A stretch of DNA of 64,000 nucleotides, taken from contig CAVZKP010000016.1 in assembly GCA_963775875.1 (NCBI GenBank), positions 124,001 to 188,000 on the forward strand, read 5' to 3'. The notes beneath the pieces were generated by a model. That model worked only from the letters and a program-made list of their open reading frames with translations. It had not been told where the DNA came from and did not search any database. A program made the translations under genes and the position numbers. Shown piece after piece: positions 16,671 through 25,900 of this stretch (position 1 is its first letter; each line of letters opens with the position of its first letter). Source of the stretch: AP-15 sp963775875. GTDB taxonomy: Bacteria > Pseudomonadota > Alphaproteobacteria > ATCC43930 > CGMCC-115725.

Positions 16671-17615
16671 TCAGGATCGCCGCTGATACCAGCCGCCGCG
16701 GCGAAAGCGGTCGAGATAGGTCGGCAGAATGCCCTCGACCGCGGTCGGCGCGATGCCGAGCGCCGCAAGGGTCATCGCTCCCGATGAGACGACGTTGTCG
16801 CGCTTTAAGAGTTCGACCTGGTCGGGCGTCAAGGGCGGGCTCGGCAGGACCGACATCAGGCGCGCCTGGAAGGCGGCGAGCCCGAACGGCAGGTCGATCA
16901 GCAATCGCTTGCGGCGAATCTCGCCGAGCAGCAGTTCGATGAGTTCGCGAAAGGTATAGATTTTCGGTCCGCCAAGCTCATAGGTGCGCCCCGCGGTCGC
17001 CGGATCGTCGAGGCATTTGACCACCGCATCGGCGACATCGCCGACATAGACCGGCTGGAACCGGGTATGGCCGCCGCCGATCAGCGGCAATACCGGCGAC
17101 ACCGTCGCCATCGCGGCAAAGCGGTTGAAGAACTGGTCTTCGGGGCCGAACACCACCGACGGGCGCAGGATCGTGACCGTCGGGAAGGCGTCGCGCACCG
17201 CGGCCTCGCCTTCTGCCTTGGTGCGCGCATAGGCCGAGGGCGAGCGCGGGTCGGCGCCGATCGCCGAGATATGCACAAAGCGCTCGATCCCGGCTTCGCG
17301 GGCGAGCCGGGCGAGCCGGGCCGGGCCGGTGTGGTGGACCCGCTCGAAAGTCTGCGCTCCGCTCTCGCGCAGGATGCCGACGCAATTGACCAGCGCATCG
17401 TTGCCGGCGAGGAAGGCGGGCATTACCTGCTCGTCGCCGATGGCCAGGTTCAGGGTCGCGATCTGCCCGACATTGCCGAGCGGCTTTAGAAACTTGGCTT
17501 CTTCGGCGCGGCGGCAGCCGACCGGGATCACATCGCCCCGCGCGGCGAGCCGTTGCACCACGTAGCGGCCGATGAAGCCCGACCCGCCCAGCACCGCGGT
17601 CCGGCGATTTCTCAT
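16671..17615 (-). CDS. Atypical SDR, NDUFA9/complex I-associated type
   Basis: 314 residues. RRTAVLGGSGFIGRYVVQRLAARG is the extended-SDR nucleotide loop (GGSGFIG). NCVGILRESGAQTFERVHHTGP, FVHISAIGADPRSPSAYARTKAEGE and TILRPSVVFGPEDQFFNRFA match the alphaproteobacterial homologues of mitochondrial complex I subunit NDUFA9. In the active site YxxxK becomes Y-A-R-T-K, so the lysine is kept. Function in bacteria: NAD(P)-binding, perhaps ubiquinone- or quinone-linked; not proven. ATG 17615 preceded by GGGAGGACCC. Confidence 0.9.
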   Translation of the reverse strand: MRNRRTAVLGGSGFIGRYVVQRLAARGDVIPVGCRRAEEAKFLKPLGNVGQIATLNLAIGDEQVMPAFLAGNDALVNCVGILRESGAQTFERVHHTGPARLARLAREAGIERFVHISAIGADPRSPSAYARTKAEGEAAVRDAFPTVTILRPSVVFGPEDQFFNRFAAMATVSPVLPLIGGGHTRFQPVYVGDVADAVVKCLDDPATAGRTYELGGPKIYTFRELIELLLGEIRRKRLLIDLPFGLAAFQARLMSVLPSPPLTPDQVELLKRDNVVSSGAMTLAALGIAPTAVEGILPTYLDRFRRGGWYQRRS

Positions 17616-17773
17616 GGGTCCTCCCGCTGCGCGCCGCCCGCCCTGTGCTGCCGGCGCCGGCCTTTTATAACGCAGCGCGCGCATCGCCGGAAGGCGGCGC
17701 CCCTTCTCGCCGGCGGGGCGTTGCGCTAGAAAGGGGGGCGTTGCGGCGCGAGGCCGAGCGGGAGAATCAAGCA

Positions 17774-18892
17774 ATGGCGGATCAGTCACTGTCGAGCAAC
17801 CAATTCCCGGTGCCGGAGCGGATGAAGGCCTGGGTGCTCGGCGGCCCGGGCGAGATCCTGCCGGTCGAAAAGCCGGTGCCGCAGCCCGGCGCGGCCGAAG
17901 TGCTGGTGCGGATCGACGCGGTGGCGGTGTGCGCCACCGATCTCGAAATCATCCGCCACGGGCTGCCGGCGATGGTCGATGGCGGCCTGCCGTTCCACAA
18001 GAACTTCACGATCGGCCACGAATATATGGGGACCGTGGTCCGGCTCGGGCCGTCGGTCGACGAATATGCGCTCGGTGATCGCGTCACCGTCGAGGTCCAT
18101 GCCGGCTGCGGCCGCTGCGCCCGCTGCCGCCAGGGCATGTACACCGCGTGCCTCAATTACGGCGATCTGGCCAAGGGCCATCGCGCCAACGGCTTCACCA
18201 CCGATGGCGGTTTCGCACAGTACGCCATCAACAATGTCAATACGCTGGTCCATGTGCCGGACGAGATGAGCGACGCCGAGGCGACCCTGGTGGTCACCGC
18301 CGGCACCTCGATGTATGGGCTCGACGTGCTCGGCGGGCTGATCGCCGGCGAGGGCGTGGCGGTTACCGGGCCGGGGCCGATCGGCCTGCTCGGGGTCGCG
18401 GTCGCCAAGGCGCTCGGCGCCGACCCGGTGATCCTGACCGGCACCCGCGACAGCCGGCTCGATCTCGGCAAAAAGCTCGGCGCCGACCATGTGATCAATG
18501 CCCGCCGCGAAGACGCGGTCGCCGCGGTCAAGCGCATTACCCACGGCAAGGGCGTCCAGTTCGTCGTCGAATGCTCGGGCGCGCCCGAGGCGCTGAACGA
18601 GGCGGCGCAGATGGTCGACCGCGGCGGGCGGATCTGCCTCGCTGCCTTCCCGAGCGAAAAGGTGCCGGTCGATCTCGCCTATCTGGTGCGCAACAACATC
18701 TATGTCTACGGCATTCGCGGCGAGGGCCAGAGCGCCACCCATCGGGCGATGGCGCTGATGAAGCAGAAGCGCTTTGACGCGCGGCTGATCCACACCCATA
18801 CCTTCCCGCTCGACGAATTGCCGACCGCGCTCAAATACGCCCGCGAGCGCATCGACGACGCGATCAAGGTCGTGGTCAAGGCGTCTGCCTGA
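17774..18892 (+). CDS. Zinc-dependent medium-chain alcohol dehydrogenase
   Basis: 372 residues. Catalytic zinc ligands C53 (AVCATD) and the GHE motif at 81-83; the structural zinc lobe has four cysteines C112, C115, C118 and C126 (GCGRCARCRQGMYTAC). Rossmann loop GPGPIGLLGVAVAKALGA. L-threonine/sorbitol dehydrogenase-like layout. Oxidises an unknown secondary alcohol with NAD(P). The start is fixed by GGGAGAATCAAGCA upstream of the ATG. It is followed by an SDR and an amidohydrolase on the same strand, a likely catabolic group. Confidence 0.92.
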   Translation: MADQSLSSNQFPVPERMKAWVLGGPGEILPVEKPVPQPGAAEVLVRIDAVAVCATDLEIIRHGLPAMVDGGLPFHKNFTIGHEYMGTVVRLGPSVDEYALGDRVTVEVHAGCGRCARCRQGMYTACLNYGDLAKGHRANGFTTDGGFAQYAINNVNTLVHVPDEMSDAEATLVVTAGTSMYGLDVLGGLIAGEGVAVTGPGPIGLLGVAVAKALGADPVILTGTRDSRLDLGKKLGADHVINARREDAVAAVKRITHGKGVQFVVECSGAPEALNEAAQMVDRGGRICLAAFPSEKVPVDLAYLVRNNIYVYGIRGEGQSATHRAMALMKQKRFDARLIHTHTFPLDELPTALKYARERIDDAIKVVVKASA

Positions 18893-19003
18893 GCAGAGCC
18901 GCCGCTGCCGCCGCCGGCAATGATGGTTTCCGGGTTACAGGGGCCGGAAAAACGGTGACTATAGGCGCCGGCCGCCAAGGTGCCGGTTCATAGGGAGGAC
19001 CCG

Positions 19004-19828
19004 ATGCCGAGTTCCGCTCGAGTGGCGCTGATCACGGGGTGCGGCAAGCCGGTCGGCATCGGCAATTCGACGGCGCGGGCCTTGGCGGCGGCCGGGGTGA
19101 CGGTCGTGGTGTCCGACATCGTGGCCGCGGGGGTCGCCAACGAGCACAATGTGCAAGGCGACACCGACGCCGCCTGGGGCGGGGTCGACAGCCTGGTCGA
19201 AGAACTTGCGCGCAACGGATATACCGCCTCTTCGACCCTGGGCGATGTCAGCGTCGAGGCCGATGCCGGGCATATGGTCGAGCAGGTGCTGAGCCGCTAC
19301 GGGCGGCTCGATATTCTCGTCAACAATGCCGGCGCGCCGCAGGGCGCCGACCGCAACGAAATCGAAGATGTGCCGGTGGAGGCCTGGGACCGCACCCTTG
19401 GCGTCAACGCCCGCGGCTGCTTTCTGATGTCGCGCGCCGCGGTTCCGGCGATGCGCAAGGCGCGGTGGGGCCGCATCGTCAGCGTATCGTCGAAGGCCGC
19501 GTTCCGCCCCGGACGAAACCGTGCGACCTATGCCGCCTCAAAGGCCGCGATCGTCGGCTTCACCAAATCGCTGGCTCTCGACCTGGCGCCGGTCGGGATC
19601 ACGGTCAACGCCGTCTGCCCCGGTCCGATCCGCACCTCGCGGGCGATCAGCACCAACCGGCGCGAATATGGCGACGACCTAGAAATCGGCTTTGCCGAGC
19701 GGTCGAAGGCGATCCCGGTCGGCCGCTTTGGCACCCCCGATGAAGTCGCGGCGATGATCGCCTTCCTCGCCTCCGACCAGGCCGCCTTTGTCACCGGCCA
19801 GGCGATCGGCGTCGACGGCGGCTGGTGA
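19004..19828 (+). CDS. Short-chain dehydrogenase/reductase
   Basis: 274 residues. The nucleotide loop is TGCGKPVGIG, a longer variant of TGxxxGxG. LVNNAGAPQG, the catalytic Y176 in YAASKAA with K180, and GQAIGVDGGW complete the classical SDR set. The GGGAGGACCCG ribosome site selects the ATG at 19004. Between an alcohol dehydrogenase and an amidohydrolase; substrate unknown. Confidence 0.92.
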   Translation: MPSSARVALITGCGKPVGIGNSTARALAAAGVTVVVSDIVAAGVANEHNVQGDTDAAWGGVDSLVEELARNGYTASSTLGDVSVEADAGHMVEQVLSRYGRLDILVNNAGAPQGADRNEIEDVPVEAWDRTLGVNARGCFLMSRAAVPAMRKARWGRIVSVSSKAAFRPGRNRATYAASKAAIVGFTKSLALDLAPVGITVNAVCPGPIRTSRAISTNRREYGDDLEIGFAERSKAIPVGRFGTPDEVAAMIAFLASDQAAFVTGQAIGVDGGW

Positions 19829-19960
19829 GCCGCCGCGGCGGCCATCCGCGACCGCAATCGTCTGCGTCACCGACCCGGGATTGCGGTTGATTTTCGCTAA
19901 AGCGCCGGCGGCGGCGCGGGGCCGCGGCGACAGCGGCGAGGTTTCTTAGGGAGGGTGGAG

Positions 19961-21073
19961 ATGGCCGAATACAAGCTGATCTCGGCGGATTCGCATGTCA
20001 GCGAGCCGCCCGATCTGTGGACCGAGCGGGTCGATCGGAAATATCGCGACCGGGCGCCGCGGCTGGTGGTCGACCCGCCGGGGCTTGAAGGCGCCTATTT
20101 CATCTATGAGGGCTATGCCCCGCACCCGATCGGCATCGGCCTCGCCGCCGGCAAGAGCCCCGAGGAGCTGGCCCGGTTTCTGACCAAGGCGACCTATGCC
20201 GATGCGCGGCCCGGCGGCTGGGACCCGGCCGAACGGCAAAAGGACAACGCGCTCGACGGGGTCGAGGCCGATGTGCTGTACACCACCCTGGGTTTCCGCA
20301 TCTTCTGGCTCAAGGATGCCGGGCTGCAGGCCGATTGCTTCCGCGCCTATAATGACTGGCTCGCCGAATATTGCAGCTATGACCCCACACGGATGGCCGG
20401 GCTGCCGATGATCTCGCTATACGATCCCAGGGCCGGGGCGCGCGAACTCGAACGCTGCGCCAAGCTCGGGCTCAAAGGGGCGATGATCTGGTGCTCGCCG
20501 CCCGAGGAGCGCCCCTACAGTTCGGACCTCTACGATCCGTTCTGGGGTGCGGCGCAGGAATTAGGCATGCCGGTCAGCCTGCACGCGATCACCGGCATGG
20601 GCATGGAGAGCCAGTGGAACTGGGGCGAGCGCTATATGCGCACCACCGTGCTGGCCCATGAGGTCGAGCGCTCGTTCAGCGTATTGATCTTTTCCGGCGT
20701 GCTCGACCGCTTCCCGGAATTGCAGATCGTCTCGGCCGAGAACAATTGCGGCTGGCTGCCTTATTACCTGCAACGCATGGACCGGCTGTTCGAGCGCTCG
20801 CGCCTGGCCTCCGGGTTCAAGCTGCAATTGAAGCCGAGCGACTATTTCCGGCGCCAGATGTGGTGCACCTATATCGACGATTATGTCGGCGTCGCCAACC
20901 GCAACTTCATCGGCGTCGACCGGATGATGTGGTCGTCGGATTATCCGCACCAGGCCTCGTCCTGGCCGCATTCGCAGCAGGTGGTGGCGCGCGATTTCGC
21001 CGAGGCCAGCGCCGAGGACCGCTTCAAGATCACCCGCGGCAACGCCGCCCGGCTCTACGGCTTCGCCGCCTGA
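19961..21073 (+). CDS. Amidohydrolase family 2 (ACMSD-like), paralogue of the 8238 gene
   Basis: 370 residues. MAEYKLISADSHVSEPPDLW is almost identical to the start of the enzyme at 8238. Metal-site blocks SLHAITGMG, SAENNCGWLPYYLQRMDRL and WSSDYPHQASSWPHS; note WSSDYPH in place of WGSDFPH. A metal-dependent hydrolase or decarboxylase. A GGGAGGGTGGAG sequence precedes the start. A strong hairpin terminator follows 10 bases after the stop. Confidence 0.9.
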   Translation: MAEYKLISADSHVSEPPDLWTERVDRKYRDRAPRLVVDPPGLEGAYFIYEGYAPHPIGIGLAAGKSPEELARFLTKATYADARPGGWDPAERQKDNALDGVEADVLYTTLGFRIFWLKDAGLQADCFRAYNDWLAEYCSYDPTRMAGLPMISLYDPRAGARELERCAKLGLKGAMIWCSPPEERPYSSDLYDPFWGAAQELGMPVSLHAITGMGMESQWNWGERYMRTTVLAHEVERSFSVLIFSGVLDRFPELQIVSAENNCGWLPYYLQRMDRLFERSRLASGFKLQLKPSDYFRRQMWCTYIDDYVGVANRNFIGVDRMMWSSDYPHQASSWPHSQQVVARDFAEASAEDRFKITRGNAARLYGFAA

Positions 21074-21083
21074 CCGGGCTCGC

Positions 21084-21120
21084 GCCCGCACCGGCCGATC
21101 ATCGCTCGGCCGGCGCGGGC
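21084..21120. terminator. Bidirectional hairpin terminator
   Basis: Fifteen-base arms (GCCCGCACCGGCCGA and TCGGCCGGCGCGGGC, one mismatch) around a 7-base loop. It lies between the convergent amidohydrolase and beta-helix genes. There is no long T tract, so it may be a weak intrinsic terminator or a shared 3' end structure. Confidence 0.65.
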
Positions 21121-21146
21121 TTAGCCGGTCAGTTGGTTCAGTTGCT

Positions 21147-22475
21147 TCAGTTGGTTCCGGCGGATTGCACGGGCTGGGTCAGGAACGGCGTGGTGGCGAC
21201 ATTGGCGCCCGACACCGTGGTGCAGCCGCGCCCGCCCGGGCCATTGGCGCAACCCCACCAATTCTGGGTCGCATCGACCGGGCCGGATCCGAGATTGTCG
21301 ACGCCGACCGCTTTGCGGCCGATCAGATTGTTCAGATGCGCGACGACCACGCCGCCCGCGGCGTTGTTGATCGCGATGTCCACCGATTCACGCTCGATCT
21401 CGTTGAGTGTGATCAGGGTGCCGGTGACGGGTGCGGTGCCGAGCAGGCTGATGCCGGTCGGACCCGTGGTCCCGACATCGGCGTCGGGGCCGTTGCCGGC
21501 GATGTAATTGCCGCTAACCACGTTGTCGGCGAGCTTGATGTTCGGATTCGGCACGTGGGTGTGCATGGCGACGCCGCCATCGCCATTATCGGTCAGGCTG
21601 TTGGCGATCACCACATTGCCATAGGTCAGATTGTTGCCGGGTCCCGGGGCGAACATGCCGACCCCGGCGCCCGAACCGGCGGTGCCGTTGCCCTTCGACT
21701 CGTTTTTGGCGACGGTATTGTCGAACACGCCCAACGGCTTGGACGAACCGGTGAGCGTCGCCGGCGCGTGCGAGGCCATGGTGATGCCGCAATCATAGAC
21801 GTTGTCGCGCACCTCGTTTTCCTGGATCAGATTGGCGTTGGTCGGGCCGGTGTCGTCGCTGAGCAGAATGCCGCCCGCGTTGTTCTCGACCGTGTTGTTG
21901 ACCACCGTGGAATGATCGGTGCCGAGCAGATGGATGCCCTCGCCGCAATCGTCGCCCTCATTGGTCTCGAAATCCGGGATGCCGGGGCACATCCCTGTGC
22001 CGGGTTCGAGGGCGCGATCATTGCCTTTGACCCGGTTGGCCCACAGGGTCACGTTCGACGCGTTGAGCGCCAGAATCCCCTCAAAATTGGCGTTCAGCAC
22101 GGAAAACCCGCTAACCGTGACATTGACCAGCGTGTTGCTGCCGGGAGTGATGGTGGCGGCGCCGTTGATGCCGTCGATAAAGATGCCGTTCGCCAGTCCC
22201 TTGGCATTGATCACGGTCCATTGCGCGCCGGCCCCGATCAGCGACACCGGCTGGGTGATATGGACGTCTTCGGCATAATGGCCGGGGGCGACGCTGATCG
22301 TATCGCCGGCGGCGGCGGCGGCGACCGCGGCGCCGATCGTCGTGTAGGCGCAGCCCGATTTGGGGTTCTGGTTGACGCACAGGGTCGCGGCCGAGGCCTG
22401 CATCCCGCTCATGGCGGCGAGGCTCCCTGTGGCAAAAAGCAGGCATTGCAGAAATCTTACCCGTATTCGTTGCAT
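21147..22475 (-). CDS. Secreted right-handed beta-helix protein (NosD/PbH1-type)
   Basis: 442 residues from ATG 22475. Signal peptide MQRIRVRFLQCLLFATGSLA to about residue 29 (ASA/A). Then CVNQNPKSGCAYTTIGAAVAAAAAGDTISVAPGHYAEDV, the standard cap of parallel beta-helix repeat proteins, followed by about ten turns with Asn/Gly ladders (NNTVENNAGGILLSDD, DNTVAKNESKGNG, DNVVSGNYIAGNG) and the closing QNWWGCANGPGG. Such proteins often bind or cleave polysaccharide, but no catalytic residues can be assigned. A TTG seven codons upstream is an unlikely alternative start. It has its own promoter and is not in an operon. Confidence 0.85.
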   Translation of the reverse strand: MQRIRVRFLQCLLFATGSLAAMSGMQASAATLCVNQNPKSGCAYTTIGAAVAAAAAGDTISVAPGHYAEDVHITQPVSLIGAGAQWTVINAKGLANGIFIDGINGAATITPGSNTLVNVTVSGFSVLNANFEGILALNASNVTLWANRVKGNDRALEPGTGMCPGIPDFETNEGDDCGEGIHLLGTDHSTVVNNTVENNAGGILLSDDTGPTNANLIQENEVRDNVYDCGITMASHAPATLTGSSKPLGVFDNTVAKNESKGNGTAGSGAGVGMFAPGPGNNLTYGNVVIANSLTDNGDGGVAMHTHVPNPNIKLADNVVSGNYIAGNGPDADVGTTGPTGISLLGTAPVTGTLITLNEIERESVDIAINNAAGGVVVAHLNNLIGRKAVGVDNLGSGPVDATQNWWGCANGPGGRGCTTVSGANVATTPFLTQPVQSAGTN

Positions 22476-22506
22476 GCGGCACCTTATGGTTAACAATCAA
22501 GGAAAT

Positions 22507-22536
22507 ATTTTATCCTGATCAGCGCGAATCGCGCAA
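22507..22536 (-). promoter_or_regulatory. Sigma70-like promoter of the beta-helix gene
   Basis: On the minus strand TTGCGC (22536-22531) and TAAAAT (22512-22507) are separated by 18 bases. The -10 lies 32 bases upstream of the ATG at 22475. The flanking sequence is AT-rich compared with the surroundings. Confidence 0.5.
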
Positions 22537-22585
22537 GATGTTCGCGCTCTAGCACAACAGCAAATAACATCCGCCGCGGCGCGCG

Positions 22586-23236
22586 TCACCCCGGCGCCGC
22601 GGCCGGACTGCCGATCCCGGCGGCGATGTCGAACAAGGGCAGGAACATCTCCGGCTCCTGCGCGCCGGCCAGCGCATAGCCGCGTTCGAGGATAAAGCAG
22701 GGGACGGCATGAATGCCGAGCCGCCGCGCCCGGCTCTCTTCGGCGCGCACCTCCGCGGCGCCGGTCTCGCCGGCGAGATAGGCGCTGGCCGCGTCATGGT
22801 CGAGACCGGTGCGGGCGGCGATCGCGGCCAGGGTGTCGATGTCGCCGATGTCGAGCCCATCGAGGAAGTAGGCGCCGAACAGCGCTTCGACCATGTCGTC
22901 GCCATTGCCTTCGCTCGCCGCCAGCCGGATCAGCCGGTGCGCGCGCAGCGTGTTGGGCGTCCGCCGGATGCGCTCAAAGGCAAATTCGATCCCCTCGCCG
23001 CGGCCGGCGGCAGCGATCGCCGTGTAGCTGCGCACCGCCTGCCGCGGGCTGCCGAATTTCGCCGACAGATAGAAATCCCGCGCGATCCCCTCGGCCGGCA
23101 TGTCCGGGTTGAGCTGGAACGCGCGCCATGACCGGGTGGCGACGATGTCGGGGCGCAGGGCCAGGGCGCGTTCGAGCCGCCGTTTGCCGATGAAGCACCA
23201 GGGACAGGCGATATCCGCGACGATGTCGACCTGCAT
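22586..23236 (-). CDS. DsbA-family oxidoreductase, FrnE-like
   Basis: 216 residues. The thioredoxin-fold active site is C11-P-W-C14 in DIACPWCFIGKRRLE, as in FrnE/2-hydroxychromene isomerase-like proteins. The RAFQLNPDMP and TPNTLRAHRLI blocks and the cis-proline region HAVPCFI fit FrnE. No signal peptide, so it is a cytoplasmic disulphide or glutathione-linked redox protein. ATG 23236. Isolated gene between the beta-helix gene and the VPEP-anchored protein gene. Confidence 0.9.
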   Translation of the reverse strand: MQVDIVADIACPWCFIGKRRLERALALRPDIVATRSWRAFQLNPDMPAEGIARDFYLSAKFGSPRQAVRSYTAIAAAGRGEGIEFAFERIRRTPNTLRAHRLIRLAASEGNGDDMVEALFGAYFLDGLDIGDIDTLAAIAARTGLDHDAASAYLAGETGAAEVRAEESRARRLGIHAVPCFILERGYALAGAQEPEMFLPLFDIAAGIGSPAAAPG

Positions 23237-23385
23237 GATCTGCTCCTATCCGCCGCGGCCCCAGCCGGCGCGGCCCCGGCCGGCGCGGCGCCGCCGCCCG
23301 CGATGATCCCACCCGCATCGCCCCGGAAGCGGGCCGGTCCGACAGCCTACTGCCCGATCGCGCAGAGAGAAATAAAAGAGGGGAA

Positions 23386-23414
23386 TTGACGCTCCCTGCT
23401 TTCGGCTGTACTTT
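23386..23414 (+). promoter_or_regulatory. Sigma70-like promoter upstream of the VPEP protein
   Basis: TTGACG (23386-23391) and TACTTT (23409-23414) are spaced by 17 bases. The start codon of the next gene is 120 bases further on, leaving a leader of about 110 nt in which no riboswitch was recognised. Confidence 0.5.
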
Positions 23415-23533
23415 GTTCAACTAGAGCATGCCGGTTGAGCAGTGGTTCGCGGAACGAGCGTACCGCCGAGACCGGCACACCCCCGGCCGACAATGCGGTT
23501 GCGCCGCCGGCATCAGAATGGAAGGGACCAGAC

Positions 23534-24148
23534 ATGCGCCTCACGCCACTGCTCGCCGCCGCCGCGGCCTTGGTGCTGATGCAAGCCGGCCGGCCGGCGC
23601 AGGCGGGCCTGATCGGCAACGGGACCAACACGGTCTCCGCGTTGTTTTTCCTCGGGACGAACGTTCCCAGCCCGCCCTATACAAATCCGCCTCCCACGGA
23701 GACTGAAGGTACCGGACCGACGCTGATCCCGGCCCATTTTCCCATAGGCGTGGATGACGAGGCGACGATCGACGTCGGCGACACGACGATCACCATCACC
23801 AACGAGGCGGCGGTGCCGTTTTGCAGCGTTTCAACGCTGCCTTGTCCCGACGTCTTCACCGGCTTCGCGTTCACCTTTTCCTCGGGCGTCGACATTCACG
23901 ACCTCAGCGTCGACCCGACCAGCGCCGCGGACTTTCGCCCAGCCGGCGTCAGCTCGCTCGAGTTGTTGACGCCGACCGACATCATCGTCAACCTGGTCGG
24001 TGAAAGCCCCGCCGCCGGCGACAAGCTGATCCTGGATCTGTCCTTTCCCACTTCCCCGGTTCCGGAGCCGGCGAGCTTTGCATTGCTCGCAGTGGGTCTT
24101 GCCGGGTTGTGGGCGGTGCGAGCGCGTACCATCCGCGGCCGCGGGTGA
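23534..24148 (+). CDS. VPEP/PEP-CTERM-sorted exported protein
   Basis: 204 residues. Signal peptide MRLTPLLAAAAALVLMQAG ending near AQA/G. The mature part is Thr/Pro/Asp rich (TITITNEAAVPF, two nearby cysteines in CSVSTLPC). The C-terminus has the sorting tail SPVPEPASFALLAVGLAGLWAVRARTIRGRG: VPEP motif, one membrane helix, basic end. This is the PEP-CTERM signal cut by exosortase-type enzymes in exopolysaccharide-producing bacteria; no exosortase gene lies in the window. The start at 23534 gives the signal peptide. It precedes the tail-collar trio on the same strand by 46 bases. Confidence 0.87.
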   Translation: MRLTPLLAAAAALVLMQAGRPAQAGLIGNGTNTVSALFFLGTNVPSPPYTNPPPTETEGTGPTLIPAHFPIGVDDEATIDVGDTTITITNEAAVPFCSVSTLPCPDVFTGFAFTFSSGVDIHDLSVDPTSAADFRPAGVSSLELLTPTDIIVNLVGESPAAGDKLILDLSFPTSPVPEPASFALLAVGLAGLWAVRARTIRGRG

Positions 24149-24194
24149 GTGTCTGTTGACCTAGATCCGGCGCCGACTGAGATAGAGGGAATTC

Positions 24195-24713
24195 ATGAGC
24201 AACCCCTTCCTGGGCACGGTACGGCTCGTCGGGTTCAACTTTGCCCCGGTCGGGTGGGCGCTGTGCCAGGGTCAGACCCTGTCGATCTCGCAGAATACGG
24301 CGCTGTTCGCGCTGCTCGGCACCTATTTCGGCGGCAACGGGCAGACCACCTTCAACCTGCCGGATCTGCGCGGCCGGGTCGCCGTCGGTCAGGGCCAGGG
24401 CCCGGGGCTGGCGAATTACGACCAGGGGCAGGCCGGGGGCTCCGAGACGGTGACCCTGACCGGCAGCCAGGCCCCGGCCCATACCCACACGATGATGGCG
24501 GCGGCCAATGTGACGGCGGCCAACCCGGGGCCGGGCGTGGTCCTCGGCACCCCGGCGGCGGCAGTCAAGCTCTACGGGTCGAGCGCGCCGACGCCATTGG
24601 CGCCGGGATCGGTCGGTCCGTTCGGGTCGAGTAATCCGCACGAGAACCGCCAGCCCTCTTTGGCCTTGAATTACATCATCGCGCTCGCCGGAATTTTTCC
24701 CTCGCGCAGCTAG
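24195..24713 (+). CDS. Tail-collar domain protein, copy 1
   Basis: 172 residues. MSNPFLGTVRLVGFNFAPVGW, then CQGQTLSISQNTALFALLGTYFGGNG and FNLPDLRGRVAVGQG are the phage tail collar domain as found in microcystin-dependent-protein-like families. APAHTHTM follows in the middle and LNYIIALAGIFPSRS at the end. The phage domain forms trimeric fibre tips; stand-alone bacterial copies have no assigned function. First of three tandem paralogues, with 28 and 59 base gaps. No signal peptide. A GATAGAGGGAATTC site precedes the ATG. Confidence 0.92.
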   Translation: MSNPFLGTVRLVGFNFAPVGWALCQGQTLSISQNTALFALLGTYFGGNGQTTFNLPDLRGRVAVGQGQGPGLANYDQGQAGGSETVTLTGSQAPAHTHTMMAAANVTAANPGPGVVLGTPAAAVKLYGSSAPTPLAPGSVGPFGSSNPHENRQPSLALNYIIALAGIFPSRS

Positions 24714-24741
24714 CCGTCAAGGCAATCGGGAGCGAACCGAC

Positions 24742-25284
24742 ATGGACCCCTTTCTCGGACAGATCAACCTGCTCGGCTGCAATTTCGCGCCGCTGGGCTG
24801 GGCATTCTGCCAGGGCCAGATTTTGTCGATCGCGCAGTATTCGGCGGTGTTTTCGCTGCTGGGTACTACTTATGGCGGAAACGGCGTAAGCAATTTCGCC
24901 CTTCCGGATTTGCGCAGCCGCGCGCCGATCGGTTTCGGCCAAGGCCCGGGCCTGTCCAATTATGCGCTCGGCGATGCCGGCGGCGTGGAGACGGTCGCGA
25001 TCGGCCCGACGACCTACCCGAGCCATTCGCACGCGCTGTCGGCCGCCGCCAGCACCGCCACCGGGAATACCCCGGGCGGTCTGATCGAGGCCCAAGGGCA
25101 GACCGGCGGCCGAGGCGGCGCGGTCAATCTCGCCCTGTACAGCTCATCCGGCAGCGCCACCACCCTGGCGCCGGGCGCGGTGACCGCCGCGGCGGGCGGC
25201 AACCAGCCGCACACCAACCTTCAGCCCTATCTCGGGCTGAACTTTTGCATCGCCTTGCAGGGTATTTTCCCGTCGAGGAATTGA
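24742..25284 (+). CDS. Tail-collar domain protein, copy 2
   Basis: 180 residues with the same architecture: MDPFLGQINLLGCNFAPLGW, CQGQILSIAQYSAVFSLLGTTYGGNG, FALPDLRSRAPIGFG, YPSHSHAL, a Gly/Ala/Thr-rich middle and LNFCIALQGIFPSRN. It differs most from copies 1 and 3 in the middle region, where tip specificity would be expected. Co-oriented and closely spaced, so probably one transcript. Confidence 0.92.
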   Translation: MDPFLGQINLLGCNFAPLGWAFCQGQILSIAQYSAVFSLLGTTYGGNGVSNFALPDLRSRAPIGFGQGPGLSNYALGDAGGVETVAIGPTTYPSHSHALSAAASTATGNTPGGLIEAQGQTGGRGGAVNLALYSSSGSATTLAPGAVTAAAGGNQPHTNLQPYLGLNFCIALQGIFPSRN

Positions 25285-25343
25285 GGCGAGAGCGCGGCCT
25301 CGGCGAGAGCGCGTCTCGGCCTTTTTCCCAGGAGCGGTAAGCG

Positions 25344-25892
25344 ATGTCTGATCCTTTTCTCTCGATGATCGAGGCGTTCGGCTTCAACTTTGCCCCGCAG
25401 GGCTGGGCATTGTGCGCCGGCCAAACCCTGTCGATCGCCCAGAACCAGGCGCTGTTCGCGCTGCTCGGCACCATTTACGGCGGCAACGGCACGACCACGT
25501 TCAACCTGCCCGATTTGCGCGGCCGGCTCGCTATCGGTTTCGGCCAAGGTCCGGGCCTGTCGCCCTATGACCAGGGCGCGGTCGGCGGTCAGGAAACGCA
25601 TCAGCTGCTGGGGAGCGAGGTTCCGAGCCACACGCATGCCCTGAACGCCATCAATAACGGCCAGTCGAACGGGACCAACCTGCCGAGCGGCACGGTGCTG
25701 ATGGGCAGCGGCTACGGGATCGAGGCCAACAATCCGGTCGAAAACATCTACAGTAGCGCGGCGCCCAGTTTGGCGATGGGGACCAGCGCGATCGGCTCGG
25801 CCGGCGGCAATCTGCCGCACGAAAACCGGATGCCGTATTTGACGATCAATTATTGCATCGCCTTGCAGGGGATCTTCCCGTCGCGCAACTGA
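25344..25892 (+). CDS. Tail-collar domain protein, copy 3
   Basis: 182 residues: MSDPFLSMIEAFGFNFAPQGW, CAGQTLSIAQNQALFALLGTIYGGNG, FNLPDLRGRLAIGFG, VPSHTHALNAINN and INYCIALQGIFPSRN. Closer to copy 1 in the collar, closer to copy 2 at the C-terminus. Preceded by AGGAGCGGTAAGCG. It ends 9 bases before the convergent DUF6916-like gene. Confidence 0.92.
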   Translation: MSDPFLSMIEAFGFNFAPQGWALCAGQTLSIAQNQALFALLGTIYGGNGTTTFNLPDLRGRLAIGFGQGPGLSPYDQGAVGGQETHQLLGSEVPSHTHALNAINNGQSNGTNLPSGTVLMGSGYGIEANNPVENIYSSAAPSLAMGTSAIGSAGGNLPHENRMPYLTINYCIALQGIFPSRN

Positions 25893-25900
25893 CCGACCGC

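Noticed and set aside
24195..25892. Prophage or tailocin
   Set aside because: Only collar-domain proteins are present; there are no other structural, lysis or replication genes within reach.
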